From Phyllostachys edulis (Eukaryota > Streptophyta > Magnoliopsida > Poales > Poaceae), in the NCBI GenBank assembly GCA_036346405.1, contig CM070559.1:41329889-41393888 (forward strand): DNA of 64,000 bases, in the 5' to 3' direction. Every line of letters starts with the position of its first letter. Position 1 is the stretch's first letter. Shown piece by piece: positions 34,896 through 46,035 of the stretch. Below the pieces are notes generated by a model, which saw nothing but the letters and a program-made list of their open reading frames with translations, did no database searches and had not been told where the DNA came from. Both the position numbers and the translations under genes were made by a program.

Positions 34896-36240
34896 AATAG
34901 AAGATAACAAAAAGCAAAACTGATTGACAATGATCATGACATTAGTATTTGGTGAACAACGGTATTCTAGATTTTGGATGTGTCAAAAGAACAAAGACAT
35001 AAGCATTACCTCTTAGCGGTCATTATCATAGCAATTCCTTGATCTATATCTGCAAACAAATCCAACTTGACCTTCTGTAACACCTTGCAATGAAAACAAC
35101 CTGTCCAAACAATACGATGATGTTCCAAATAGAAACTAAACATCGAATCTGATTCGGTCCAAATTAAGATAAATTACATTTCATGTAAGATTTGGTACCT
35201 TATAAAAATATGTTCCAATTATTTCTTTGAAATAGAATCTGCACTGGCCTTTCAACTTTAAAAACACTGCAGAAGACATATCTAAAATCGTTGGCATGCG
35301 AGAAAGGAATTTGTGAAATAATGTTCCTACTTCTACCTAATTAGCAACATCTGCCGAAAATAGACATCGACAACAAGATCTGTTTTTGGAATTACAAGAA
35401 CAGAAGAGCAACGGGCCGACGAGCAAGAAGATTAACCCGAGGAAGCACACGAAATAGAAGAGGGAAATCGCACCAGTAATACGCAACCGCAAGCCGAGAA
35501 ATCAAGACAAATGACTCGACTTAAACTCATGAGCTTGAAAACCAACCAAAATTTGGAAATGGAGCACCAAATCGAGAGTACAAAGACTACTAAAAGCAAT
35601 GCATATCTAGTATAAAATTAAGCGGAACCGACATTACTCGCAAAATTAATACTGACCTAAGTTCTTTAAGCGAAATCAAGAGATGGCGATTAAGACATTA
35701 TAAAATCGATTTCACCTATGTGGATGACTCTTATTAGGTGATGCCCAAGTCAATATGTAATCGTCATACATTGTAAACATTCTTAAGTTACAAAATGCAT
35801 AACGCGCTATTTTATATCACAAAGTGAACAAACCACTTTACCAGTTTGGAAGCACGACATAATCCGGAGAAATGCAAGTAGGTAAGCATTTGTAAGTCCT
35901 AACCATTTTAATGCAATACTAAAACCCGTAGAGGTACTTTGAACCTCTAAATAAATGTTAAGAGTAAACTAAACAACCTTCACATTCTGTTTCCAAGAAT
36001 GAACCCCCCAGTTTGAACTACACATTTCACAGAGGACATGCACACTAACAATATCATCACTAAAGCCATCACAAAGCAAGGGGGAAGGGGTAAAGAGAGA
36101 TAGGGGAGGCATACCACTGGCAGTAGCTCACCACATCACCTCCTTCATGCATGCATCAACATCAGTGAACCCACATCCATCTCCTTCATGTATGCATAAG
36201 CAACAACAAACCCACCTCAAGAAAAGCATCAAGCTCAAGC
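34896..36240. other. AT-rich Helitron interior
   Basis: No gene or repeat recognised; only short frames on either strand. Confidence 0.5.
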
Positions 36241-37640
36241 GTGAAACTAAAACTACAGAGAAAAGAAAATGAATGGGGAGCTTGAAACCACATTCGCCTG
36301 CACACAAAACCGGGCGGCCACTACCATGGTGAACCATAGGGAAGCAAGGGGAGGCGCGCTGCAGTGGTGGCGGCTGGGCGAGCCAAGAGCTAGGGACACA
36401 GTGTGGCGCGGTGACTGTGGAAGGAATAGGAGCTTGAAACCACATCCGCTGCACATAGAACCGGCGACCATCGCCATGGCAGAACCACAGGGAAGCAAGG
36501 GGAGGCGCGCACACGGCAGGCGGTCTTGAGCGAGCCAAGAGCTAGGGGCGCGGTGCGGTCTGTGGCGGAGGCGAATTCTTGACCACACAGCGCCAGTACT
36601 AGAGAGTCGAGGAGCTGGGCCAAAGCGCAGGAGGCGGGTTAGCCCGTGATAGTAGGGCAGACCAAGCCGTGAGCGATCGGATCTTGTGACAGACGGTGGC
36701 CGAACAAAGGGCGGGCAGACCACTAGGGAGCTAGGAGGCAGGAGGAAGCGGCACCTTGGGGAAATTTTGGTTGGAGCAAAAAGCTCGGACAAAACAAGAT
36801 TGGGGAACAAAGAAGGAAGGAAAAGGGAAAGTGAGGCCGGGAAGAAGGAGCATTGGGGTCTTCTTGGCGGGGCGTGATCGAGGAGCTTGGCAACGGCAAG
36901 GGCGACAAAGAGGCAGACGACACCCTAGCCACATTCTTGGCCGGTGGCGGCCAGAGAAGAAGAGCCAGAGAAAAGCTAGGGAAATCGGACTGGCGATCAC
37001 TGAGGCGCTGATGGAGGGCACGGGGTAGTGAGGAAGGCGGAGCCGAGCCGCATGGGGAGGAGTGGGTCGGAGCCAAGCAAGTCGGAGGCACGGGCGCAAG
37101 CCGCAGCGTCAGCCTGCGCAGGGGAGGCGAGGCGGCGCCCAGAACCGAGAGGGAGAGGTGGCACCAGAGAGAAATGGAGGGAGGAAGAAGAAGCCCCATG
37201 GAGCAAGGATTCGGCCAGGAGAGAGGCGCCATGGAGAAAAAGGAATGAGGAAACTGGGGAGAGAATGAAGAGAGGAGCGGAATCCATGGGATGGAGTGGT
37301 GGGGGGAGGCCGCCGCTCTCGGAATGGGGGAGGCGATTGAAACGGGGAAGGGGAAGGGGCAGGGGAGGGGAGGGAGAGCTCGTGGGGAAGAGGAAGGAGG
37401 CAGGGTGTGGGGTGGGGGCGAGCAGCGAAGGAGGAGGAGGAATCGTGAGAGAGGACGACGTGCGGGCTTTCATGATGAGCGGAGCGAAGAGGCAGTGCAA
37501 GGCGACAGCACGTGGGAGTGACGCGGAGGTAGCGCGTGCGAGCCAGCGACGAAACAAATCGAACGGCCGCGGACGATCGTAGAGAAGATCCGACGACCAA
37601 AAAAAAAGCATCGACGTGGCCCACCCCTCCATCGCCCCTC
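36241..37640 (-). other. GC-rich 5' portion of large Helitron
   Basis: Strongly CT-rich on the minus strand, giving long open frames on both strands (proline/serine-rich on one, glycine/arginine-rich on the other) without known domains. Directly inside the Helitron 5' end it looks like a promoter plus leader and perhaps captured exon DNA. Short sequences near 36,269-36,330 and 36,430-36,500 are similar to one another (GAGCTTGAAACCACATTCGC-like), a local duplication of about 155 bp period. Confidence 0.4.
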
Positions 37641-37665
37641 CCGGCCTCCTTTAATCCCTTTGAGA

Positions 37666-38400
37666 TTTGGTTTGGGTTGATTCAGCTAGTAACTAGCAAG
37701 AGTACTGATGCAATGTAAGTAAATCTTAGTTTGAAGCTGTACCATCCAGTACTGTTTAGTATGAAGGTTTGTGTTGTGATGGAATAAAACGTGTGGTGTG
37801 GTGTGCTGTGCTGTGGTGTGGAAGGTGAGCTTCTGCAACCATGTCATGTTCGTACCATCCAGTACTTTCAGTGTACAGTGCTATATGTGAATACCTTGTG
37901 CTCAGCAATTAGCGTTAAGATGTACGGCTTGTCCATATGTTAGATTTGTGTACCACATACAAATGCAGCTATCCTATGCTACTCTGGTTCAGTTAATCTG
38001 GTTAGCATATATTAATTATGGGATTTCATAATTTGTACTCAAGTGTTTTGTTGCCGACTCAAATTTCTGATCGTTCGATTTGGTACAGAGATTTGTGCTG
38101 GATTTAATTAGGCTCGTCAGTTGTTAGTGGTTGCATGCATGGCTTTGTTATACTTGTTTCATGGAGTCTTTTTATGGGTTTATTGTGTTCTGATTTTTCT
38201 ATTTAGTGTCACACCAAAAAGAATCATAAATACGAAATGAGTTGGTATAGTTGTTTTGTGGGCTTTCATCTGCCCTTTTTGAATAGCCCTTTTATTTTGT
38301 TGTGGGGGTTTCAAGAGCCCAAAAACAGCAGATTTTTTTTGGGCCTTTAGGTCTTCTATGTGTATCATATATATTATTTTTACATTATATATATATATAT
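37666..38400. other. Probable HAK 3' flank beyond the Helitrons
   Basis: Non-coding. If both Helitrons are removed this follows 13,550 directly. GTACCATCCAGTACT(G/T)T recurs near 37,740 and 37,853. GGAATAAAAC at 37,780 is a possible polyadenylation-like word. TG-rich run at 37,790-37,820. Confidence 0.45.
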
Positions 38401-38403
38401 ATA

Positions 38404-38774
38404 GGAAAATGGTATAGTACTCCTAGAGTGCGTACTCCCATCTCTTATATACCACTTAAATCATCTTATGATACCTTTTTATCTATTTGAGTATACTCCA
38501 ATAATGATTATAAGATACCCCAAAGTGAGTTCTATGAAAGATTTCATTAAAATCCACTTTTTATAGCAAAATTTGTGTATATACTTCTTTTATATATGAA
38601 AAAGGGTATATAACAGAAATAAAGGGCTCCAATGAATTTTTTTAATCAAATCACATTGGAGTATCTTATAATTGGTATTTAAGTATACTAAAAGTGATAA
38701 AGAAGTATAACATCTTCGTTTAAGTGGTATATTAGAAGTGGGAGTACATACTCCTAGGAGTACGAAAATGGTGT

Positions 38775-38778
<4 letters not shown>
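38404..38778. mobile_element. Palindromic foldback MITE in a TA repeat
   Basis: Ends GTACTCCTAGAGTGCGTACT and, reversed, GTACTCCTAGGAGTATGTAC; the inversion continues to the centre (arms about 180 bp). It is flanked on both sides by (TA)n, so insertion at TA is likely but the duplication cannot be sized. A related copy lies at 47,662-47,983. Confidence 0.8.

Positions 38779-38831
<53 letters not shown>
38779..38831. repeat. (TA)n microsatellite
   Basis: About 26 TA units immediately right of the MITE; a shorter TA run (38,385-38,403) sits on its left. Other TA runs occur near 24,990-25,021 and 42,618-42,641. Confidence 0.95.
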
Positions 38832-38834
<3 letters not shown>

Positions 38835-39189
38835 ATTTGATCTCACAATAGTTGCGTTTTCATATTTTACACCTCTTCCCGATGTAATACATTTTTTGCC
38901 CTCACGTTAGTCTGTTTCTTCGTTATTTGCCCTCTTTGCATTATTTTAATCATTTCTACCCGTTTTCCCGTTACTAGCCACGCGAAATGTTTCTTTTAGC
39001 CTCGGTCGCACCAGCCCCGTTCCAACAGTTCCCAATGTTGGGAATCATAGAAGTCAAGCACAAACCAGGATAATTTCAACGCAAAATTTGTAGAAAATCG
39101 AGCAAACCGACAAGAGAATTCTCCCAAGGGCAGATTCGATGCTTCAAATCAGAAAGGAAATCGATTTCTATGTAGCATCCCCTGCGGTG

Positions 39190-39770
39190 GAAAAAACAAA
39201 CAATGAAACAAGAGCAAACGATCGATTTCTATGTAGCATCGTCTGAAGCTCCTCCTCCTTCCTATGCATAGACTCGATGCTTGTCTGCTCCAGCTCGACT
39301 ACACGGAACATCTCGGTCTCGGAGGCCTCCTCCGCCATCTTTCGCGCAGCGAACACATCCTGGAGCTTGGCACTAGCCTCCTCGGCTACCCTCTTGGCAT
39401 CCTCCAGCTCCTCAAGAACCTTGCCCTTCTCCTTCTCCTTCTCCATCAACTGCTCCTTGGCTTGCTTGATGTCCTCTGAATCGCACAAGGCTGCGCCGCA
39501 GCTCTGAGATCGCTTCACGGCACTCCCTTGCTTCTCTGACCATTGAATGGAGTCACTCACAACCCAATACCACAAAAGCAATAAAGATCACAAGACACTT
39601 GAATCAAAAGAACTACTACGGTGGGGCGTCTTGGCCGGAGAAGACATTTGGTGAGCGACGGTTGGCCGACGGCGGCTTCTCGGCCGACCCAGGGGACCTA
39701 TCAGTTTGCTTGCCCTGCTCCCCTTGGGTGTCGGTGGCATGCCCTTGCCGCTCTTGGCCTCGGCCATGTT
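39190..39770 (-). pseudogene. Captured WEB-family (DUF827) coiled-coil gene fragment
   Basis: Two coding blocks on the minus strand. The first, about 39,770-39,620, starts MAEAKSGKGMPPTPKG, resembling the basic TP/SP-rich start of WEB proteins of the At1g65010 type. The second, about 39,540-39,240, contains SEDIKQAKEQLMEKEKEK, ELEDAKRVAEEASAKLQD and VVELEQTSIESMHRKEEEL, the heptad coiled coil with the family's E(K/M)F(R/Q)xVE segment. A likely intron separates them (GT near 39,620; CAG near 39,535). Only the N-terminal part of a much longer protein is present. WEB proteins act in chloroplast movement and related coiled-coil scaffolding. Inside the TIR element, so captured. Confidence 0.65.
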
Positions 39771-39779
39771 AGATCCGCG

Positions 39780-40310
39780 TCAAATAACCGAATTTTCTGC
39801 TCAGATCAAGAACAGAACCTACCAAGATCTACAGCCGAAACAAAGAATTGCACAAAGAACCAGAAGAATCGATGCGGATTGGCACTTACTTGGGTCTAGA
39901 GCCCAACAATGCTACTGTCGCAAAAGGGGGTGCATGGGCGCGGGAGGAGACCGCAGGGGGCCGGGAGAGCCAGAGGCGAGCGGCACCGAGCAAGCCAGGG
40001 AGGTGCACCGGGCGAGCACGGGCGGGTGCGAGCCGTCGGAGGCACACGAGCTGGAGCAGCCACAGTGAGGTGCGGGCGGGCCAAGGCCTAGGGCAAGCAC
40101 GCGGGCTAGGCCGAGCAGGAGAGGAGCAGGCCACCAGCGGCGGGTGCACAAGAGAGGCCGGCGGCCGGAGGTGGCGGCACCATGAGCACCCGAGAGCAAG
40201 AGGATGGAGGGGCGCCGAAGAAGCTCCAGGAGAAGAGAAATGGATTGAGGGAAAGAGGAAGGAGGAATGGGGAGGAGATGCGCACAAAAGGGGCAAAAAT
40301 GTATTTTTTG
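39780..40310 (-). other. Leader-like GC-rich stretch in Pack-MULE candidate
   Basis: CT-rich on the minus strand. A donor-like AAGTAAGT (about 39,892-39,885) and CAG acceptors before the WEB start codon suggest a spliced 5' leader. The long plus-strand frame here is arginine/glycine-rich and has no domain. Confidence 0.35.
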
Positions 40311-40458
40311 CGTGGCCAAAACAGGGAAAACAACCAGATATGATTAAAATAATGCAAAGAGGGCAAATAATGAAGAAACAAACTAACGTGAAGGCAAAAA
40401 ATGTATTACATCGCGAAGAGGTGTAAAATCTGAAAACGCAACTAACGTGAGAGCAAAT

Positions 40459-41587
40459 AATGAATTCCTTCTGAACAAATGGTCCTCCCCAATGTCCTCC
40501 AGCTTTTGGACCATTGCAATGATGCAAGATGGTACCACAGTTTGCACAAATCACAAAGGCCTTGCAAAAGAAAATGCATGCTGATATAGTTGGCTCAAAC
40601 AGGGCTTGAGTTCAGCTCAGCCAAGCATGGTGGATTATCTTTTACCGTTGTTACCGGGTTAACTTTGCATCTTACGCATACTCATTGCCCTAAAAGGTAA
40701 AAACTCCCATTAGGCCAGACGAGAATCCTTGCTTTTTTCGGTACATGTTGGTTGTTTTAAGTAGGCATGCTACTCTCTAGGTGTGCCCCTGGAATGGTCT
40801 ATTAAAATCTATTAGCATATGAAAATTTTCATAGGGTTTAGTAGGGAGAACAAAGAACATTCTCCTGCTAAAAACAGGCCGAGGAATACATCAAATTTTT
40901 TTAAAACATGTCTTTGACGATTGTTCTTTTCGCAACTTTATTCCACCGTTAAACTACATTATCACACCAACCTCATAAATCTTGGCATCTGTGGATGTGC
41001 ATAATAGAATTTTAAGTTGGAATAGTGATGACTGTTAGTTTGTCATATGCGAATTTTATCCCCAATAGAAATGCCATTGTTTATGTTAATAATGGAGCTG
41101 CACTAACATGCGCCAAAGCAAATGCTTTTACCATCCCCTTGGAATTGTCGTCTCAGTGCTTTCTGTCATCTAGATCACCTGTTTAAAACAAGATCTTTAT
41201 ATATCAAACTATCAATCCCTTTGGAAAAAGCAACAAAGAGATGTTCGTAACAAACAAAAGGAAAAAAAAAGCGTAACAAACAAAAGGGAAAAAAAAAGGT
41301 TCATGTAACGCCTCAAACTTTGCTTAAAAGTTCGTCCAACATCTTGAACTATGAAACGAGACATTTGGCACCCTCCAAACTTTGCAATCCAGTTCAAATA
41401 GCAACCTAACCCGGTTTCACATTGTGGTAGCCCGTGTGGCGCGAAGAGAACGTGGTTTTGCTACGTAGGATGACACGATGACCAAGTTTAGGTGAATGAC
41501 AGGTGAAACCCACATGGGCTTCTCCCCCAAATCGAAACAGAGAGGGAAGGAGCTACAGGGGCATGTCATATTCCACTGCCACCGTTT
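40459..41587. other. Non-coding stretch
   Basis: No gene supported. 41,250-41,420 resembles the end of a MULE-type element (words such as AACTTTGC and GTTCAAATAGCAACC) but no partner TIR was found. Poly-A-rich runs at 41,255-41,300. Confidence 0.35.
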
Positions 41588-42020
41588 GATTCGCCGTCGA
41601 TGGGATACACTATTAAGTGGGAATCCAAGAAGAAGATATGGTTAGGGGAGGAAGAACAGACACGAAAGGGGATGAACATTGTTCTATTACGCAAGTTAGG
41701 TTTTCTAGCGAGATACAATAGCTGGATATATCCCTTGTCTGAACCATTCGACAACGGACCAACTACACCCCACACTTACATGGGCCAAGCCCAACCCACA
41801 TTGACTTGACGACCCACTGGTATATAAACTCAAATAGCATCCCCTAATCTTCTTGCTTGCCTACCATTGCCCTTCTTTGCCTTGGCTTCACCTTGTCAAA
41901 GTGTACGCGTCCCAACACCTCAAGCATCGCCGTGACATTGTCACCCGCTTGAGATCTAGCTTGCCTCCCAAGCTGGTGCCCGAGGAAACCTTGCTCACAA
42001 GACATCATAATCCCCCCAAG
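41588..42020. repeat. Dispersed repeat, copy 1
   Basis: Over 90% similar by eye to 47,232-47,660, including GGGAATCCAAGAAGAAGATA, ATGGGCCAAGCCCAACCCAC and the end AAGACATCATAATCC. Not coding; family unknown. Confidence 0.85.
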
Positions 42021-42184
42021 TGTCCATTGTTGTAGGTAGAGAAGTCCACTTAATAAGCACCCGCAAAAGAGTTGAATTTCCTTTTTGAACAAGTGTTCTG
42101 ACAAGAATTTTTGGACCTCATGTTGTATATTTACAAATTCTACAAATAGTATACTTAAATGAATTTTGGAGACAAATTCAGAAT

Positions 42185-42290
42185 GGATAAAGTATGAAAA
42201 ATTTACACAAGCAAGAACACTCTATCTAGATGCTCCACAAAAAATTTCAGAATTTTTTGAGTTAATTTACTATATTTAAAAATTCTTATA
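42185..42290. repeat. Short dispersed repeat, copy 1
   Basis: Resembles 50,370-50,465, sharing GAAAAATTTACACAA, CTCCACAAAAAA and CAGAATTTTTTGA. Probably a common piece of MULE-like elements. Confidence 0.65.
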
Positions 42291-42929
42291 TTCACATGCT
42301 GTTGAATCGGTGGTGGCAGAACCCCTTATTGCTCAGGTTCTTGTCACCAATTTAACTGACGATAGGAGCCTGTCGCTAGATAAACTGGCGACATGGACCT
42401 ATTTTTGTAATTTTCTGAAGTGATGACTTAGTTTTGTAACTTTTTTAAAAAAATTCATCTTTTGAAAGGCAATAAATTACATAGAATGTTAGCGAGTTGC
42501 TAGCAACTGTTATGGAGTGGTATCCGACCCAATAATCCAATCAAGCATGTGGTATCCGAGGCAGATGGATGATAGATACAATGGGAGTAACTACACCTGG
42601 GAGTAGCAAATAGGCTTCCTATATATATATATATATATATATGGAATGTATCTAGTGCAAACAGACTATTCAGTGCTAACATGCTAATGTTGCCGTGGGC
42701 CGTTGGATCTGGCTCGTGTGGCTCAGATGGAGGGGGGGGGGTGGAAAGCCCCCAAATCACTTTAGCGGTTTTCGAAAAAAAAAACCCTACCGTTCCTATT
42801 CTTCTTGCCAAAAACAACCGCGCAGCACTTCGTCCCGTACCCCTTCATCTTCGATCGAACCGCGTGGCCTCCCATGCCTCCTCGCCGCCCACTCGCGGCC
42901 CCCTCCAATCCTTCTCCGCCCCCCGGGCC
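42291..42929. other. Non-coding stretch left of reductase fragment
   Basis: Contains a TA microsatellite (42,618-42,641), a G-tract (42,729-42,741) and an A-tract (42,776-42,784). 42,645-42,720 (AGTGCAAACAGACTATTCAG then GGGCCGTTGGATCT) has the look of a grass transposon end. No partner end was identified. Confidence 0.35.
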
Positions 42930-43015
42930 GCCGCCTCATGCATGCCTCGGCGACGTCCTCGACGTGCACGTACACCTGCGCCGCGTTCACGTACGTCTTG
43001 GCCGACCACAGCAGG
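42930..43015 (-). pseudogene. Cinnamoyl-CoA-reductase-like fragment, downstream half
   Basis: The minus strand reads SAKTYVNAAQVYVHVEDVAEA, matching the K-T-Y-x-N-A-(V/A)-Q-x-Y-V-x-V-x-D-V-A segment of cinnamoyl-CoA reductase / dihydroflavonol reductase-like NAD(P)-dependent proteins. It stops matching at about 42,930 and on the right is cut at 43,015 by a solo LTR. The upstream half continues at 45,912. Confidence 0.7.
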
Positions 43016-45911
43016 TGTAAGATCGAGGAGGCCGACTAGAGGGGGGTGAATAGGCGTTTTAAAAACTTCTTTGGCTAAAACCAATTTCTAATGCGGAAGC
43101 TAATACAAATACGGTTTTACACAATTAAAGTCTAAATCAACTAGGTTCAACTAAGTGCACCAACAATATGAGACTATATAAAAGATAGCAATCATACACA
43201 TACAATCAAGCAATTTAAATACAAGTAATGTAAATTGCACAAGTAATCAAACCACAAAAGACATGGCAATGTTTTCCCGTGGTGATCGGAGACTTGCCGG
43301 TCTCCCCTAATCCACGTTGAGGCAAGCCCAAACTAATTGGACCGGCTCCACGAATTGAGCACCCGCCTCCGAGGTAAGTCCAACCACTTGGACCGGTTCC
43401 AAACCGAACCAACACCTCGTTCCACTAGGGTTGCTCTTCCTCCACTCCGGAGATGGCGAGCACCACACTACCCACAAACCGCCCGGGTCTTCTTACAACC
43501 TTCTTTGAGAAGCTCACCGGCGCAACGACACCACCACGCCGTCTAGGTGTCGGCAAACACCAAGAGTAACAAGTCTCCAATGCTCACTTGAACCAATCAA
43601 GTGTCTAAGCTCAAATGGATACGAAATCCACTACCTAAGGCAACACATGCACTTAGGGTTTGCTCTCCAACCTCACTAAGTGCAACACATACACAAAAGA
43701 GAATGAGAGGCTTGCTCTTTGCTCAATGGAATGTCTAGGGGCACCAGCAACCTCCCACACACGGCCAAGGTGGGTATTTATAGCCCACACACAAAAACTA
43801 GCCGTTATGGAAAAGATTCCAGAGAATTTGGACGAAATCGATCTGACCGCCGTATAATGGCCAGTCTGACCGCCCTTAGCTCCAACGGCTATAAAACTAG
43901 CCGTTGAGCTCACTGTCAGTCTGACCGCCAACTAATGGTCGGTTAGACCACCCAATAGACGCCGGTCTGACCGCTCCAAAAAACTTCACAGAAATGGCTA
44001 AGGACCAGAAAACATCTCTTTTGGAAAACTTAAACCGCCACACAAAAATGGGAACAACCGAACATCGGTTGAACTGAAAATAAGCGTGGTTCAACCGCAC
44101 AGCCTTTGCTGTGATAGCGGCGAGTTAGATTGCCGTTCTTCAAGGTCGAGACCGCCAAAGACAAACAAAAGTGCATTTTGATTTTTCCATCAACTCAAAT
44201 TGCAAAAACACATTTTTCTAATTTGATGCAAGATGCACACAAGGTTAAATACAAGACTCTCAACAAGTTGCAAAACACATTTGCCAACTTTTAGAATCAA
44301 TGTCTCAAATTGCATTCCGCTTCAACTCAATTTGCAAAACACATTTGCCAAATTGACGCGCGATGCAAACAAAGATTCAAGTGAGATTCTCAATAAGTTG
44401 CAAAATACATTTGCCAACTTATAGAATCACACTACAAGGAATAAGGTACACAGACTTACACCATTTGCAAAACACATTCGCAAACTTAAGTCACATGCTA
44501 CAAGGGTTATCCATGAGCCACAACTATTTGCAAAACACATTCGCAAATATTGGCAACATGTTAAGACGAGCTAGAGCAAACACAATGAGCTATCAACACA
44601 TGACTAACTCAAGATACTAGTAAAAGACCCCTCTTAATAGTACGACAACCTATACTAGCAATCCAGTCTTCCAACCAAACACCAAGACCGGCAAAAGACT
44701 AGGAACAAATCCTTAGCCCTAGCTAGTCATACATTTGCCTTGCGCAACCACTTGAAGCTTGACGACGCACATCTTTGCTTCAAGTCCGGGTCATGATTTG
44801 ATATGCATCAACTCATGATGCATCCTTCACTTGACTTCCATCAACACATGATGGGTCTTCTTTTGACTTGATGATCAACTCATGATCATCTCCTCTTCTT
44901 GAACTTGATACATATCAACATATGATGCATCCTTTACACCAAGCTCTTGACTTCAATATTATCAACACATGATGATCTTCTAAAGTCTCCAACTATAGAA
45001 CTCAACCTATTCATCCAACTCATGGAAAGTGTTAATTCTATAATATGATTATCATTAATTACCACGCCATACCATTAACTCATAATGGTGGGACAAGATA
45101 CCACAATCTTTCCCTCTATGGTAATTGATGATAATCACTTCAATAGCAAATAATTGAATAGAAATTGATGTGAGTATATATGAACTACACAAGTTATATA
45201 TACTCAAAGAATATATGAGCACACACGTCTCATATACACATATGAATATATTAACTACACAAGTTAAATATATTCAAGGATATGTGAGTGCACATGAACT
45301 ACACAAGTTATGTTATACTCACATATAAGTATACTTAGACTACACAAGTCTTATATACTCATATGAATATATTAACTATGCAAGTTAAATATATTCACAG
45401 GATATGTTTCAAAGTAAAGATCCCAAATATGTGGAAACAGAATATGGATCAATACTAATGAAACCTCAAAATATAGAATGAACTCCCCTATATGTGTGCA
45501 TACATGAATATGTAGTAAGAACATATGCACATATTTAGGTTAATTCTTTTGGTGAAGTTCAACCTATATTTTGGATCCAAGGAATGCAACAGGGTATAAT
45601 AATACAAAGTAGAATGCATACCTCTTTTGTTCTTTATATCCAAACGAGACTAATCATGAGATATAACAATAAGAGAGTTAGTCTCACAAATAGATTTGTC
45701 ATTATAAATGCATACCTGTTTGGATTTTCCTTTTGTTTATCCAATGAATTTGATTTATCATTAATCACATATATGCCTTCATGATTATCACCTTTATATC
45801 CAATTGAGACTAAACAATAAGTATATCAATAAACATGTTAGTATCACAAATGCATTTGTCATTAATCACCAAAACACTCCATTAACATATAATGGCGGGC
45901 TAGATTCTTCA
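43016..45911 (-). mobile_element. Solo LTR splitting the CCR-like fragment
   Basis: It begins TGTAAGATCGAGGAGGCCGA and ends ATTCTTCA, with the GACTAGAGGGGGGTGAATAGG-type end of the other Sirevirus-like LTRs and, on the minus strand, TTTTGGTGATTAATGAC near the start. It is flanked by GCAGG (43,011-43,015) and CCAGG (45,912-45,916), a 5-bp duplication with one mismatch. About 2.9 kb with no coding domain; it could also be a non-autonomous element. Confidence 0.75.
44268..44545. repeat. Five spaced copies of TTGCAAAACACATT
   Basis: TTGCAAAA(C/T)ACATT(T/C)GC occurs at about 44,268, 44,332, 44,398, 44,465 and 44,527, spaced 62-67 bases. The spacers are less conserved. Decayed tandem array inside the LTR. 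Confidence 0.85.
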
Positions 45912-46035
45912 CCAGGTACTTCACCGTCGGCTACAGCAGCGGGCCGAGCACCAGCAGGGGGTTCACCACGATTAGGTCCACGCCGCGCTTCCTCGCCACC
46001 TCCGGCCCCCAGGCCGCCGCCTCACGCACGCCTGA
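45912..46035 (-). pseudogene. Cinnamoyl-CoA-reductase-like fragment, upstream half
   Basis: The minus strand reads RGVDLIVVNPLLVLGPLL, then a TAG where related proteins have Gln, then PTVKY, the segment that follows the catalytic YxxxK of CCR-like reductases. Joining to 43,015 puts the two halves in order with about seven residues missing. Upstream of about 46,030 the sequence no longer matches and is proline/glycine-rich, suggesting a chimeric capture. Confidence 0.7.

Larger units (their letters stand above)
13938..37665 (-). mobile_element. Large Helitron, host of three nested insertions
   Basis: Minus-strand 5' terminus TCTCAAAGGGATTAAAGGAGG at 37,665, preceded by A. The 3' terminus is CTAA at 13,938, followed by T. 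A hairpin (GTGCGC / GCGCAC, 6-bp stem, loop of six) begins 6 bases inside the 3' CTRR end, a Helitron hallmark. Total 23,728 bp; removing the CACTA (18,050-19,418), the solo LTR (20,820-22,863), the gypsy element (23,002-34,890) and their target duplications leaves about 8.4 kb. No intact Rep/helicase was found, so I treat it as non-autonomous or decayed. Its 3' end directly abuts the 5' end of the 387-bp Helitron. Alternative: the two termini belong to different elements, but ends, orientation and flanking A/T fit one. Confidence 0.65.
38836..40458 (-). mobile_element. Long-TIR MULE-like element with captured gene (Pack-MULE candidate)
   Basis: Inverted repeats of about 150 bp (38,836-38,986 and 40,309-40,458) share TTGCGTTTTCA(T/G)ATTTTACACC and TTTGCATTATTTTAATCAT. 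The interior has no transposase but holds a cellular gene fragment (WEB family) and, further right, a leader-like GC-rich stretch on the same strand. Long TIRs plus captured exons define Pack-MULEs. I could not fix a 9-bp target duplication, because the left flank is a TA repeat. Confidence 0.7.

Noticed and set aside
36253..37632. 185- and 211-codon minus-strand frames near the Helitron 5' end
   Set aside because: Proline/serine-rich translation of a CT-rich leader-like sequence; mirror frames are equally open and no domain is visible.
39848..40554. 192- and 222-codon frames at the right side of the Pack-MULE candidate
   Set aside because: They run through the terminal inverted repeat and leader-like DNA and have no known motif.
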